DNA of 43,789 nt from NCBI RefSeq assembly GCF_019798055.1, contig NZ_JAHOPH010000031.1, forward strand, positions 1 to 43,789, given 5' to 3'. The translations under genes and the position numbers were made by a program. Positions within the stretch are counted from its first letter, which is position 1, and the number at the start of each line of letters is the position of its first letter. Below, one piece after another: positions 36,077 through 43,789 of this stretch. The DNA is from Salsipaludibacter albus. Its GTDB lineage: Bacteria; Actinomycetota; Nitriliruptoria; Nitriliruptorales; Nitriliruptoraceae. Under the pieces are notes generated by a model. The model made no database searches, was not told the origin of the DNA, and was given only the letters and a program-made list of their open reading frames with translations.

Positions 36077-36403
36077 GATCTCCCGTCCCGCTGGCGGTGC
36101 GACGTCGACCCGGGCGGTCCGGCCGCCGGGGCCGCCATCCTATGGAGGCACGATCGACCGGCCGCACCGGACGTCGGCGACCGGTGGGCGCACGCGTCGG
36201 GCGATCGAGGCCATCCCCTGTGAGGGCACCACCTGCCCTCTGCATCCACGCAACCCCATGTCCCACCGCCGGTACGTCCTTTTGTCGGTGGACAGGAGAA
36301 AGTGGGCGGACTTGTCTGGGCGGTGTGCAGATTGGGCTCGGGTCGAACTGATCCAGCGCCGGGCCTTCTCCCCCTGAACGGATCCGACCGAAGGCACGTG
36401 CCG
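36077..36403. other. 327-bp divergent regulatory region, GH15 and dehydrogenase genes
   Basis: No gene is supported here. It holds the candidate operator at 36279-36302. A TAGGAT hexamer on the minus strand (36143-36138) could be a -10 box for the GH15 gene, without a clear -35. No clear promoter for the plus-strand gene was found. Confidence 0.6.
36279..36302. promoter_or_regulatory. Candidate ROK operator, CTTTTG-N12-AGAAAG
   Basis: It has the same 24-bp frame as the site at 28976-28999. Its reverse complement shares CTTTC-n-CCTG and CCGACAAAAG with the ROK leader site. It lies 102 bp upstream of the dehydrogenase start and 203 bp upstream of the GH15 start. Confidence 0.55.
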
Positions 36404-38497
36404 ATGCGAAGAATGCTGGCAATCTCTGCCTGCGTAGCACTGGGGCTCTCACTGTCGGCCCCAGCCGTGGCGCAGGACACCTCTCCCCCGAGCGATGACG
36501 ACTTCCAGAAGATCACGCTCAACGACTCCCCCGGCGAGCCCATGGACCTCGCCCTGCTGCCCGACGGCGACGTCTTGCACACCACCAGGCCCGGCGACGT
36601 CTGGTACCACGACGTCGACACCGGACTGAACAGCCTGGCCGCGAGCTTCGACGTGTATCGCCACGACGAGGAAGGCGTGCAGAGCATCGCGGTCGACCCG
36701 AACGCCAAGCACGGCGACGAGGCCGTGTGGGTGTACATCTACTACTCCCCGCCGCTCGACACCCCTCCGGGTGACGCGCCCAACTTCGGTGACCCCGAGG
36801 ACTTCGAGGCGTTCGAGGGCTACATCCAGCTGTCGCGGTTCCAGTTCAGCGACGGCGAGATCCAGATGGACACCGAGGAGGAGATCATGCAGGTCCCGGT
36901 CGACCGGGGCATCTGCTGTCACGTCGGTGGTGATATCGTGTTCGACTCCGAGGGCAACCTGATCCTGTCCACCGGCGACGACACCAACCCGTTCGCCTCC
37001 AACGGCTACGCGCCGATCGACGAGCGCGAGGACCGCAACCCGGCCTACGACGCCCAGCGGACCTCGGCCAACACCAACGACCTGCGTGGCAAGCTGCTGC
37101 GCATCACCCCGACCGACGGCGGCGGCTACACCATCCCCGACGGCAACCTCTTCGAGGAGGGCACCGCGGACACCCGTCCCGAGATCTACGCGATGGGCTT
37201 CCGCAACCCGTTCCGCATCGAGGTCGACCCGAACACCGACGCGATCTACGTCGGCGACTACTCGCCCGACGCCCGCAACCCCAACCCGAACCGCGGCCCC
37301 GCGGGCCACGGTCGGTGGATGTACGTCGACGAGCCGGGCAACTACGGCTGGCCGTACTGCGTCCAGCGCGACATCCCCTACGTCGACTACGACTTCGCCA
37401 CCGGCACCTCCGGTGACGAGTTCGACTGCGACGGCACGCTGGTCAACGAGTCGCCGAACAACACCGGCCTGACCGAGCTCCCCGACATGGTGGACTCGGA
37501 GGTCTTCTACACCTACTCGGCCTCGGCGTTGTTCCCGGAGCTCGAGACCGGCGGGATCGGCCCGATGGCCGGACCGGCCTACGACAGCGACGACGTGGCG
37601 CCGTGGGTCAACCGCCCGCCGCACCGCCAGCCGCAGTGGCCCTCGTACTACGAGGACAAGCCGCTGTTCTACGAGTGGACGCGCGACTACATCAAGGCGT
37701 TCGAGATCGACAGCCAGGGTGACGTGCTCGGGATCGAGCCCGTCCTGGACTCGGTCGCGACCGACAACCCGATGGACCTCGAGTTCGGGCCCAACGGTGC
37801 CCTGTACATGCTCGAGTACGGCGACGGGTTCTTCTCCGAGAACCCCGAGGCCGAGCTGTCGCGCATCGACTACATCGCCCGCAGCGGGAACCACGCCCCG
37901 GAGGTCGACGTCGAGGCTGACGTCACGACCGGTCCGGAGGGCCTCGAGGTGAGCTTCACCTCGAACGTCTCCGACGCCGACGGCGACAAGCTCCGCTACA
38001 TGTGGGACTTCGACGGCGACGGCGAGGTCGACTCCTCCGAGGAGAACCCGACCCACGTCTACGACGAGGCCGGCGTCTACCTGGCCCACCTCACGGTGGC
38101 CGACCGCGGTGGCAAGAACCGCGGCAAGATCGGTTCCGACTACGTCGAGATCCAGGTCGGCAACGAGGCCCCGGTGGTCGAGTTCATCACGCCGCAGGAA
38201 GGCGATGCGTTCTCGTTCGGGGACGACGTCGCCTTCGAGGTGCAGGTGACCGACGACCAGCCGGTCGACTGCAGCCTCGTGGAGGTCAGTTACGTCCTGG
38301 GCCACAACACTCACGGCCACCCCATCTCCACGGTCAACGGGTGCACGGGTGTGCTCGAGACCGATCTGATCGGCGGCCACGACCCGGACGTCGATGACCT
38401 CAGCGGCGTGTTCGTCGCCGAGTACACCGACCCGGGCGGCGAGGGTGGCACCGACCCCCTCACCGGCTCCGACGAGGTCGTCCTCGATCCGAGCTGA
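36404..38497 (+). CDS. Secreted PQQ-sugar-dehydrogenase-like protein with PKD domain
   Basis: The 697-residue protein has a Sec signal peptide (cleavage after about 24, AVA-Q), a GSDH-type six-bladed propeller (about 33-495; vicinal C171-C172 next to H173 in CCHVGGDI; STGDDTNPFASNGY; RNPFRIEVDP), a PKD domain (about 500-590) and a C-terminal Ig-like domain. It equals the central part of the two giant ThuA proteins but lacks ThuA, CBM6 and lectin-like modules. Soluble aldose dehydrogenases of this fold oxidise sugars with PQQ; whether this branch binds PQQ is unproven. ATG at 36404 follows GAAGG; ATG at 36413 is an alternative. It is the only plus-strand member of the sugar regulon. Confidence 0.88.
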   Translation: MRRMLAISACVALGLSLSAPAVAQDTSPPSDDDFQKITLNDSPGEPMDLALLPDGDVLHTTRPGDVWYHDVDTGLNSLAASFDVYRHDEEGVQSIAVDPNAKHGDEAVWVYIYYSPPLDTPPGDAPNFGDPEDFEAFEGYIQLSRFQFSDGEIQMDTEEEIMQVPVDRGICCHVGGDIVFDSEGNLILSTGDDTNPFASNGYAPIDEREDRNPAYDAQRTSANTNDLRGKLLRITPTDGGGYTIPDGNLFEEGTADTRPEIYAMGFRNPFRIEVDPNTDAIYVGDYSPDARNPNPNRGPAGHGRWMYVDEPGNYGWPYCVQRDIPYVDYDFATGTSGDEFDCDGTLVNESPNNTGLTELPDMVDSEVFYTYSASALFPELETGGIGPMAGPAYDSDDVAPWVNRPPHRQPQWPSYYEDKPLFYEWTRDYIKAFEIDSQGDVLGIEPVLDSVATDNPMDLEFGPNGALYMLEYGDGFFSENPEAELSRIDYIARSGNHAPEVDVEADVTTGPEGLEVSFTSNVSDADGDKLRYMWDFDGDGEVDSSEENPTHVYDEAGVYLAHLTVADRGGKNRGKIGSDYVEIQVGNEAPVVEFITPQEGDAFSFGDDVAFEVQVTDDQPVDCSLVEVSYVLGHNTHGHPISTVNGCTGVLETDLIGGHDPDVDDLSGVFVAEYTDPGGEGGTDPLTGSDEVVLDPS

Positions 38498-38542
38498 CGC
38501 TCGATGACCCGGGGTCCTGACGGATCCCGGTGACCACACCCT

Positions 38543-38577
38543 CGACGGGGTGCGACCCACGCGGTCGCACCCCGTCG
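38543..38577 (+). terminator. 15-bp perfect hairpin terminator after the dehydrogenase gene
   Basis: CGACGGGGTGCGACC (38543-38557) pairs perfectly with GGTCGCACCCCGTCG (38563-38577) around CACGC, 46 bp past the stop at 38497. It has no T-tract. Confidence 0.8.
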
Positions 38578-38601
38578 TCGTGTGTCCGACCGCCTCTCCT
38601 C

Positions 38602-38832
38602 TGCGTTCGCGACCGACTCCACCGGCCTCGAACGCCACCCCGACCGGTCAACGACATCCCCTCGGCGTTCGCGACCGACCCAACCGGCACCGAACGCCAC
38701 CCCGACCGGACAACGACATCCCCTCGGCGTTCGCGACCGACCCAACCGGCACCGAACGCCACCCCGACCTCGGCTGCCCGCAGGAGGTTGCCTCCCTGGC
38801 GTTCGCGACCGACTCCACCGGCCTCGAACGCC
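38602..38832. repeat. Four palindromic repeats with 62-bp period
   Basis: Copies of a 35-bp palindrome (arms GGCGTTCG and CGAACGCC, 19-nt loop) lie at 38602-38636, 38664-38698, 38726-38760 and 38798-38832. The spacing is 62, 62 and 72 bp. Copies 2 and 3 share the loop CGACCGACCCAACCGGCAC; copies 1 and 4 share CGACCGACTCCACCGGCCT, and copy 1 has one arm mismatch. The array fills the 345-bp gap between convergent genes. The arms differ from the left-end array, but the period and layout match. Confidence 0.92.
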
Positions 38833-38842
38833 ACCCCCGGGG

Positions 38843-39703
38843 TCAGGGGTGCGGAGTCGAAACGCGGTCGCGGAGGATGCGGGTCACGGCCTCGGGCTCG
38901 GTCTCGGGGAGCCAGTGGTCGCCGTGCACCGCGACGAGGCGGTAGTCGGCCGCGACGTGCCCGGCGGTGCCCAGCGCGGCGGCACGACCGAAGAACGGGT
39001 CGTCGGTCCCCCACGCCAGCGTGGTCGGCACCGTGACGTCGCTCGCCCGCGCGAACAGGGACGTGTCCATCCCCCGGTAGTAGTTCAGCGCCGCCGAGAA
39101 CGCGCCGGGCTGGTCCATGCGCTCGCCGGCCCGCATGGCCGACGACCGCGGCATGCCCGACGACATCAGCAGGCCGCGGAGCCGGGGCAGCACGAGTCGT
39201 TCGGCGATCCGGCTGCGGAACAGCAGGAAGTACCAGGAACGCAACCCCTGGGTCGAGGTCCGCATGGCCTTCGCCAGGGCCGCCGGGTGTGGCGTCGACA
39301 GGACGGTCAGGGTGTCGACGCGTTCGGGAACGCCCATGGCCGTCGCCCAGGCGACCACCCCGCCCCAGTCGTGGCCGACCACGTGGGCGGTCGCGACGTC
39401 GAGGTGGTCCAGGATCGCGACCGCGTCGCCGACCATTTCCGACGTCCGGTAGGCGGCGGGGTCGTCGGGACGGGCGTCCGGGGAGTAGCCCCGCAGGTCG
39501 GGGGCGATCGTGCGCAACCCACGGGCGTGCAGGTCCCCGACGACCAGGTCCCAGCAGGTGTGGTCCTGCGGGAAGCCATGGAGGAGCAGCACCGCCGGGC
39601 CGTCGTCCGGCCCAGCCACCGCCACGTCGAACACCAGCCCGTCGTGCGGGACCCGCACCATCGTGGCGTCCGGGCTGGCCGCGTCCGCCGACGGCTCGGT
39701 CAC
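38843..39703 (-). CDS. Alpha/beta hydrolase, epoxide-hydrolase-like
   Basis: The 286-residue protein has the oxyanion motif HGFPQ (42-46), the nucleophile elbow GHDWGG with D112, RGYSPDARP after strand 4, cap-region tyrosines (RSWYFLLF, NYYRGM) and a C-terminal catalytic histidine in GDHWLP (H263). An aspartate nucleophile fits epoxide hydrolases and haloalkane dehalogenases; the cap tyrosines favour epoxide hydrolase. The start is GTG at 39703, overlapping the lipoprotein stop in GTGA; ATG at 39661 (MVRVPHDG) is the alternative, since neither has a strong ribosome-binding site. Substrate unknown. Confidence 0.85.
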   Translation of the reverse strand: MTEPSADAASPDATMVRVPHDGLVFDVAVAGPDDGPAVLLLHGFPQDHTCWDLVVGDLHARGLRTIAPDLRGYSPDARPDDPAAYRTSEMVGDAVAILDHLDVATAHVVGHDWGGVVAWATAMGVPERVDTLTVLSTPHPAALAKAMRTSTQGLRSWYFLLFRSRIAERLVLPRLRGLLMSSGMPRSSAMRAGERMDQPGAFSAALNYYRGMDTSLFARASDVTVPTTLAWGTDDPFFGRAAALGTAGHVAADYRLVAVHGDHWLPETEPEAVTRILRDRVSTPHP

Positions 39704-40359
39704 GACAGGTTCACGTGGAGCCGCGGCCCCTCCATCGCGAGGGTCTCCTCGACCGACAGGACCGCGTCCGCGATGTCCTCGCTGGGCAGGTCGAAGCAGA
39801 ACGTGCCGGTGGCCTCCTCGCCGGGCTCGACCTCCGGGGCCAGCGTCAGCGAGTCCTCGGGCAGGGCCGCACACCCGGTGTCGGGGTACTCGGTCCCGTC
39901 GGGGGCCACCACCACCACGGTCAGGTCGAAGCCGGGCTCGGCCGGCTCGTCCCCGGTGTTGGTGACCACCAGGCGGGCGAGGGCGTAACGACCGTTCTCG
40001 GGATCCGGGTTGACCGAGTTCGCCTCGACGACCTCCTCGGTCGCCTGCCCGGTGTAGTCCTCGACCACCACCGTCCAGGAGTCGAACTCGAGTGCGTCAC
40101 CCATCGCCAGCGGGTTCGCCAGTGAGCCCGAGGAGGTGTCGACCGTGGGCGACGGGCTGGGGGTCGGCGACGGGGTGGGCGAGGGCGTCGGGCTCGCGGT
40201 CGGCGACGACGACGGAACGGCCGACGGGGTCGGCGCGACGGTCTCGACCGGCGCGGCGGACAGGTCGACCGTGGGCGTCTCCTCGACCGGCGGGTCGTCC
40301 GTGCACCCGGCGAGGGCGAGCACGACCAGGGTGGCCAGCGCGATCCTTCGGGTCAGCAT
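39700..40359 (-). CDS. Secreted lipoprotein with DUF4352-like beta domain
   Basis: The 219-residue protein has a lipoprotein signal (LALAGC, C19). A Pro/Ser/Thr-rich linker with PSPT repeats covers about 30-75, and a beta-sandwich resembling DUF4352/telomere-repeat-binding-factor-2-like extracellular domains follows (LANPLAMGDALEFDSWTV, ALARLVVTNTGDEPAEPG). It has two cysteines (CAALP, FCFDLP) that could pair. ATG at 40359 has a weak ribosome-binding site. It is translationally coupled to the epoxide-hydrolase-like gene downstream; the functional link is unclear. Confidence 0.8.
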   Translation of the reverse strand: MLTRRIALATLVVLALAGCTDDPPVEETPTVDLSAAPVETVAPTPSAVPSSSPTASPTPSPTPSPTPSPSPTVDTSSGSLANPLAMGDALEFDSWTVVVEDYTGQATEEVVEANSVNPDPENGRYALARLVVTNTGDEPAEPGFDLTVVVVAPDGTEYPDTGCAALPEDSLTLAPEVEPGEEATGTFCFDLPSEDIADAVLSVEETLAMEGPRLHVNLS

Positions 40360-40539
40360 CGGGGTCCGTTCGGGGTTCCGGGGGCGTGTGAGGTGCGTGA
40401 TCGTAGCCCCTCGTCCGGGGCGTTCCGTGGTGCTTCGACCGTCGCACGGTGGGGCAGCGCCACCCGATCGGACACCCGACTCCGACGGCCGATCACGGTG
40501 TACTCGTCGTTCCACCCGTTCCCTGCACCGGAAGTCTCC

Positions 40540-40920
40540 ATGACCCTGCGCGACGTGATGGCCGCCCACCCCGAACGCGACACCTTCGACCTCGACGAAC
40601 TGGTCGCCGCCATCGAGGCGGCCTCGACCTGCGCCGCCGCCTGCGGGACCTGCGCCGACTCGTGCCTCCAGGAGGGCATGGTGGACTGCGCCCGCTCCGA
40701 CCTCGACTGTGCCGACGTGTGCCGGGCGACCGCGGCCGTGCTGTCGCGGCCCGGCCCCAGCGGCGACGGCTGGCGCTCCCTGGTCGAGACCTGCATCACG
40801 ATGTGCACCGAGTGCGCCGAGGAGTGCGCCTCGCACGACGACGCCCACTGCCAGGCCTGCGCCGAGGCCTGCCGCGCCTGCGCCGAGGCCTGTCGCGCCC
40901 TCCTGGCCGTCGCCGACTGA
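40540..40920 (+). CDS. Cytosolic copper-storage protein, four-helix bundle (Csp3/DUF326-like)
   Basis: The 126-residue protein has 16 cysteines in helical CxxxC and CxxC spacing (STCAAACGTCADSC; ETCITMCTECAEEC; CQACAEACRACAEACR). Copper-storage proteins form tetramers of four-helix bundles whose cores are lined with Cys binding many Cu(I) ions. It has no signal or Tat peptide, so it matches the cytosolic Csp3 rather than the exported Csp1 group. ATG at 40540 follows GGAAG. It is divergent from the lipoprotein gene across a 180-bp gap, where I saw no clear copper-regulator site. Confidence 0.9.
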   Translation: MTLRDVMAAHPERDTFDLDELVAAIEAASTCAAACGTCADSCLQEGMVDCARSDLDCADVCRATAAVLSRPGPSGDGWRSLVETCITMCTECAEECASHDDAHCQACAEACRACAEACRALLAVAD

Positions 40921-40929
40921 CCCCGATCA

Positions 40930-40981
40930 CGTCGAGTGTGCGCATCCCGGCCACGGGCGGCCTCGATCCGCACACTCGACG
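40930..40981. terminator. Long-loop perfect palindrome between convergent genes
   Basis: CGTCGAGTGTGCG (40930-40942) and CGCACACTCGACG (40969-40981) form a 13-bp perfect stem enclosing a 26-nt loop. Lying between two stop codons, it can serve as a bidirectional terminator. Its long loop resembles the palindromes of the tandem arrays. Confidence 0.7.
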
Positions 40982-40987
40982 GCTCGG

Positions 40988-41989
40988 TCAGGTGAGGTGG
41001 ACGGCGTTCTTGCCGACCTTGTCGCCGGTGAACAGGCGCTGGAAGGCGGCCGGGACGTTGTCGAAGCCCTCGACGACGTCGACCTCGTGGCGGATCCTGC
41101 CCTCCGACGCCCACGTGGTGAGGTCGCCCATCGCCAGGCGGTAGTCGCGGACGTGGTCGAAGATCAGGAAGCCCTCCATCCGGGCCCGCTTGACGACGAG
41201 GTTCATGTAGTTGCGGGGTCCGCGTGGCGTGCCACCGTCGTACTGCGAGATCGCGCCGCAGACGGCGATCCGCGCATGGAGGGCGAGGTTGGCCAGCCCG
41301 GCCTCGAGCACGTCGCCCCCGACGTTGTCGAAGAACACGTCGATCCCGTCGGGTGCCAGCTCGCGCAGGCGGGACGACACCCGCTCGGTCTTGTAGTTGA
41401 TGCACGCGTCGAAGCCGTAGTGGTCGACCACCCGCGCGCACTTGTCGTCGCTGCCGGCCGTCCCGATGACCGTGCAGCCCTTCAGCTTGGCGATCTGGCC
41501 GGCGACCGAGCCGGTGGCACCGGCCGCGCCGCTCACCAGGACGGTGTCGCCCTCCTCGGGCTGGCCGACTCGCAGCAGTCCGAAGTAGGCCGCGAGCCCG
41601 GTCGGGCCGAGCAGCCCGACGGCGTCGAGCGGGTCGGTGCCGGCGGGGACGACCTGCATGCGGCGGTCACCCTCGTCGGCGATCGCGAACTCCTGCCAGC
41701 CGGTCGTGCCGCTGACCAGGTCGCCGACGGCGTAGCGGTCGCTCTTGCTGGCGACGACCTCGCCGATCCCGAGGCCGCGGACGACCTCGCCCTCCTGGAT
41801 CTTGGGCACGTAGGTGTCACGCTCCAGCCAGCCCCGGATGGTCGGGTCCATCGACAGCCACTGCACCGCGACCAGCGCCTCGCCGTCACCTGGCTCAGGG
41901 ACGTCCTCGGAGGTCGAGGTGAAGGTGTCGTCGTCGATGGGTCCGTGGGGCGTGGTCTTCAGCCGCCACTGTCGGTTCTGGTCCGCCAT
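40988..41989 (-). CDS. NADP-dependent oxidoreductase, zinc-free MDR family (PTGR/curcumin-reductase-like)
   Basis: The 333-residue enzyme has the medium-chain dehydrogenase/reductase fold without zinc ligands. It shows the N-terminal segment QWLSMDPTIRGWL, the nucleotide-binding motif VSGAAGATGSVAGQIAKLKG, and FDNVGGDVLEAGLANL and GAISQYDG of the prostaglandin-reductase/curcumin-reductase group. Members reduce activated C=C bonds of enals or enones, detoxifying reactive carbonyls. ATG at 41989 follows GGGAG at 8 nt. It stands alone, convergent with the copper-storage gene. A small GCCCGGAC/GTCCGGGC hairpin at 42017-42040 lies in its leader. Confidence 0.92.
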   Translation of the reverse strand: MADQNRQWRLKTTPHGPIDDDTFTSTSEDVPEPGDGEALVAVQWLSMDPTIRGWLERDTYVPKIQEGEVVRGLGIGEVVASKSDRYAVGDLVSGTTGWQEFAIADEGDRRMQVVPAGTDPLDAVGLLGPTGLAAYFGLLRVGQPEEGDTVLVSGAAGATGSVAGQIAKLKGCTVIGTAGSDDKCARVVDHYGFDACINYKTERVSSRLRELAPDGIDVFFDNVGGDVLEAGLANLALHARIAVCGAISQYDGGTPRGPRNYMNLVVKRARMEGFLIFDHVRDYRLAMGDLTTWASEGRIRHEVDVVEGFDNVPAAFQRLFTGDKVGKNAVHLT

Positions 41990-42108
41990 GCAGGCACTCC
42001 CGGGAGGTCGAGGGATGCCCGGACGCATCCAGGTCCGGGCGCACACGACTGTAGGTCCCGCCGCGTGGCCCGGGGCCGGCGGAAGGAGGGGCAGGGGGCA
42101 GGGCCTGC

Positions 42109-42855
42109 TCAGGCAGGGACGCCGTCGCGGGCCAGCAGGGCACAGGCCTCGGCCCACCGTGCGTGGTCGACCGGCGCGACCGGTTCGTCGAGGAACGCCC
42201 GCGCCTCGTCGACGGCCCGCGAGAGGAGGTCCGCCAGCGCGCGGTCGGAGTCGGCCGGTCCCCCGGCCAACGTGCCCTGCACGGCGCAGCGCACCGCGGT
42301 CGGGGCCGCGTGCTTGCGATAGGTCCGCAGGCGCGGGACCTCACCCGCGGCGAAGGCCAGCGCCCAGTCACGCACGGCCGGCACGGCGGCCAGGGCGGTG
42401 GTCGCCTCGGGCGACAGGCCGTCCACCGGGCGACCGTCCAGCCGCGCCAGCATCCGCTCGGCCGCCAGGAGTCCCACGGCCAGGGCACGCTGCTCGTCGA
42501 TCGGTGCGCGGGGGAGCGCGACCAGGGCACAGCGACGTGCGATCACCGCGTCGAACCGCGGGTCGTCGCTGCGCAGCCCGACGACCGCGGGAACCAGCGG
42601 CACCAGCGCGCCTCGCCCATCGTCGGTCGTCGAGTCGTTGACCAGGCGTGCCAGCGACGCCAGCAGGGGCTGGGTGCAGGCGGGATGGTCACTCCATCGC
42701 TCACCCGCCAGGTACGACGCGAACTCCATGAAGCACCCGCCCTCGCTGGCACGACGGTGCTTGCCGCGCGAGAGGACGGGCAGGCCCTCCGGCACCCCGG
42801 CGGCTCCGTGCCCACGCCCGGCACGGGGCCGGCCGAGCAGGTCGCGATCGGTCAT
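42109..42855 (-). CDS. Conserved-looking protein of unknown function
   Basis: The 248-residue protein is Ala/Leu/Arg-rich and probably helical, with no signal peptide or membrane segment. Residues about 37-75 hold a motif-like stretch, GGCFMEFASYLAGERWSDHP followed by ACTQPLLASLARLVND, that looks strongly conserved and contains two Cys and one His. I recognise similar stretches in actinobacterial hypothetical proteins but no assigned function. ATG at 42855 follows GAGGGG. No operon partner is evident. Confidence 0.8.
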   Translation of the reverse strand: MTDRDLLGRPRAGRGHGAAGVPEGLPVLSRGKHRRASEGGCFMEFASYLAGERWSDHPACTQPLLASLARLVNDSTTDDGRGALVPLVPAVVGLRSDDPRFDAVIARRCALVALPRAPIDEQRALAVGLLAAERMLARLDGRPVDGLSPEATTALAAVPAVRDWALAFAAGEVPRLRTYRKHAAPTAVRCAVQGTLAGGPADSDRALADLLSRAVDEARAFLDEPVAPVDHARWAEACALLARDGVPA

Positions 42856-42963
42856 GACGGCACCCCTCGCATCGACGATGGAGCCAGTATGGACCGCCCG
42901 CTCGGTGTTTGCGAGGGGTGATCGACCCCACCGTGGACGGCGGGTGACGGACGACGTGCCGCC

Positions 42964-43341
42964 TCAGGCGGCCGTGGCCTGCTCACCGGACTCCGCCGGC
43001 GACGACGTCGGCCGTGCCGGGGTCACGCGCGACAGGCGCGTCGGATCGGCGGTCGACGAGGTGGACCGGCGAGCCAGCACGATCCTGGTGACGACGGCGA
43101 TCCCGACCGCGGCCCAGAACAGGATCGGGGCGAGGTTGATGACGCCCGACCAGGAACCCGGATCGGCATCGGCCGTCGCGGCCACGGACGGGCCTGCAGA
43201 CAGCACCATGAGCACGACGAGGGCGAGGAACACCACGAGGGCGCCGAGGCGGACCGTGGTCCCGTCGACGGGACGTCGCTCGCGGTCGCGGCGGTGTTCG
43301 AGCGCATCGGACACGCGTGTGAATGGGCCGGTGGACGGCAT
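42964..43341 (-). CDS. Small membrane protein of unknown function
   Basis: The 125-residue protein has a basic N-terminus (LEHRRDRERRPVDG) and two predicted transmembrane helices (about 31-50 and 65-84), then a polar Thr/Ser-rich tail. ATG at 43341 follows GAGGGGG at 8 nt; an open extension to 43482 lacks a ribosome-binding site. No family recognised. Confidence 0.65.
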   Translation of the reverse strand: MPSTGPFTRVSDALEHRRDRERRPVDGTTVRLGALVVFLALVVLMVLSAGPSVAATADADPGSWSGVINLAPILFWAAVGIAVVTRIVLARRSTSSTADPTRLSRVTPARPTSSPAESGEQATAA

Positions 43342-43789
43342 CGCGGGTTCCCCCTCGTGGATGGTTCTTCCTGTGTCGCATGCCGACGACCCAGCCAGCC
43401 CCGTCCGGTCGGCCCCCGACATCGCCCACGGTGCCACATCGACCGTTGCGATGCCAACGACCCTCGACACCTCCGGCGCCAACGGCCTCCCCGGGGCTCA
43501 ATTCGGCAACTCCCCCACCAAACCCCGCGCACTGGACGCACACCGGAGTGCGATTGCTCACGAGCACTCCCCCGCCACCCGGGTGCAGCACTGCCCCGCG
43601 GCCCGTGCGACGATCGACTCAGGGTGCGCGGACGATCGTTCAGGGAGGTCCCCCATCGCCAGCAGGGACCGTGCGTCGTAGCGTCGCCGTCGACGACCGT
43701 GCTCGCCGCCGGCACGGCTGCGTGGTACCCCGGCCCTTCGGACCACTGGACAGACCATGACACCCCCCACGTCCTCGCCCCCGACGGCC
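43342..43789. other. 448-bp right-end region without a supported gene
   Basis: I find no convincing gene. Two imperfect copies of a CGATCG-containing segment occur near 43610-43642. An ATG at 43757 on the plus strand opens an 11-codon frame running off the edge, which could be the start of a truncated gene; there is no good ribosome-binding site in front. A 70-residue minus-strand frame at 43558-43770 looks like chance. Confidence 0.5.

Noticed and set aside
38530-39036. Plus-strand open frames across the 38.6-38.8-kb palindrome array
   Set aside because: They arise from repeats and antisense to the hydrolase gene; no ribosome-binding site or recognisable product.
43558-43770. 70-residue minus-strand open frame near the right edge
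   Set aside because: Arg/Gly-rich chance composition, no family resemblance and no convincing ribosome-binding site.

Overview
This 43.8-kb window is uniformly GC-rich (roughly 70%) and looks like chromosome from an actinobacterium. GTG starts, GTGA/ATGA 4-nt overlaps, a GH15 protein of the actinobacterial type and a CUT2-type sugar regulon point that way. The very large, acidic, multi-modular secreted proteins would fit a marine, deep-branching class such as Nitriliruptoria/Euzebyales, but that placement is inference. I count 25 protein genes plus one possible truncated start at the right edge. I see no tRNA, rRNA, CRISPR array or insertion sequence.

Positions 407 to 30379 are one long carbohydrate locus, all on the minus strand. 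Read in the direction of transcription: a ROK-family regulator (30379-29192); a Gfo/Idh/MocA oxidoreductase, CUT2 ATPase and two permeases, all coupled by 4-nt overlaps (28956-24127); a lipoprotein sugar-binding protein; a TIM-barrel epimerase; and a 2239-residue secreted protein (ThuA + PQQ-sugar-dehydrogenase-like + PKD + carbohydrate-binding and lectin-like modules). A second, parallel set follows: CUT2 ATPase, one permease, a Tat-type lipoprotein binding protein, a second Gfo/Idh/MocA oxidoreductase, a 2457-residue secreted protein carrying two ThuA domains, and a second TIM-barrel protein. At 36404-38497 on the plus strand lies a third secreted dehydrogenase-PKD protein without ThuA, divergent from a GH15 trehalase/glucoamylase-like gene.

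My working model is this. The secreted enzymes bind and oxidise or otherwise process a glycoside at the cell surface. Two ABC importers take up the products, and the Gfo/Idh/MocA oxidoreductases with the TIM-barrel proteins convert (keto-)sugars inside. ThuA and Gfo/Idh/MocA proteins are known partners in rhizobial trehalose oxidation (ThuA/ThuB), and a GH15 gene lies close by, so trehalose or another alpha-glucoside is a reasonable but unproven substrate. A shared imperfect palindrome, CTTTTG-N12-CAAAAG-like, sits over the promoter of the first operon, in the leader of the ROK gene, and in the GH15/dehydrogenase divergent region. It is a candidate ROK operator linking these transcription units.

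The right part (30562-43341) is mixed housekeeping and accessory content. It holds a cryptochrome-like protein with permuted domain order overlapping an iron-sulfur (6-4)-type photolyase, a DUF421 membrane protein, GH15, an epoxide-hydrolase-like enzyme overlapping a DUF4352-like lipoprotein, a cysteine-rich copper-storage protein, a quinone-reductase-like oxidoreductase and two proteins of unknown function. Intergenic 3' ends carry strong hairpins. Two sites carry unrelated tandem arrays that share a 62-bp period and a long-loop palindrome design.
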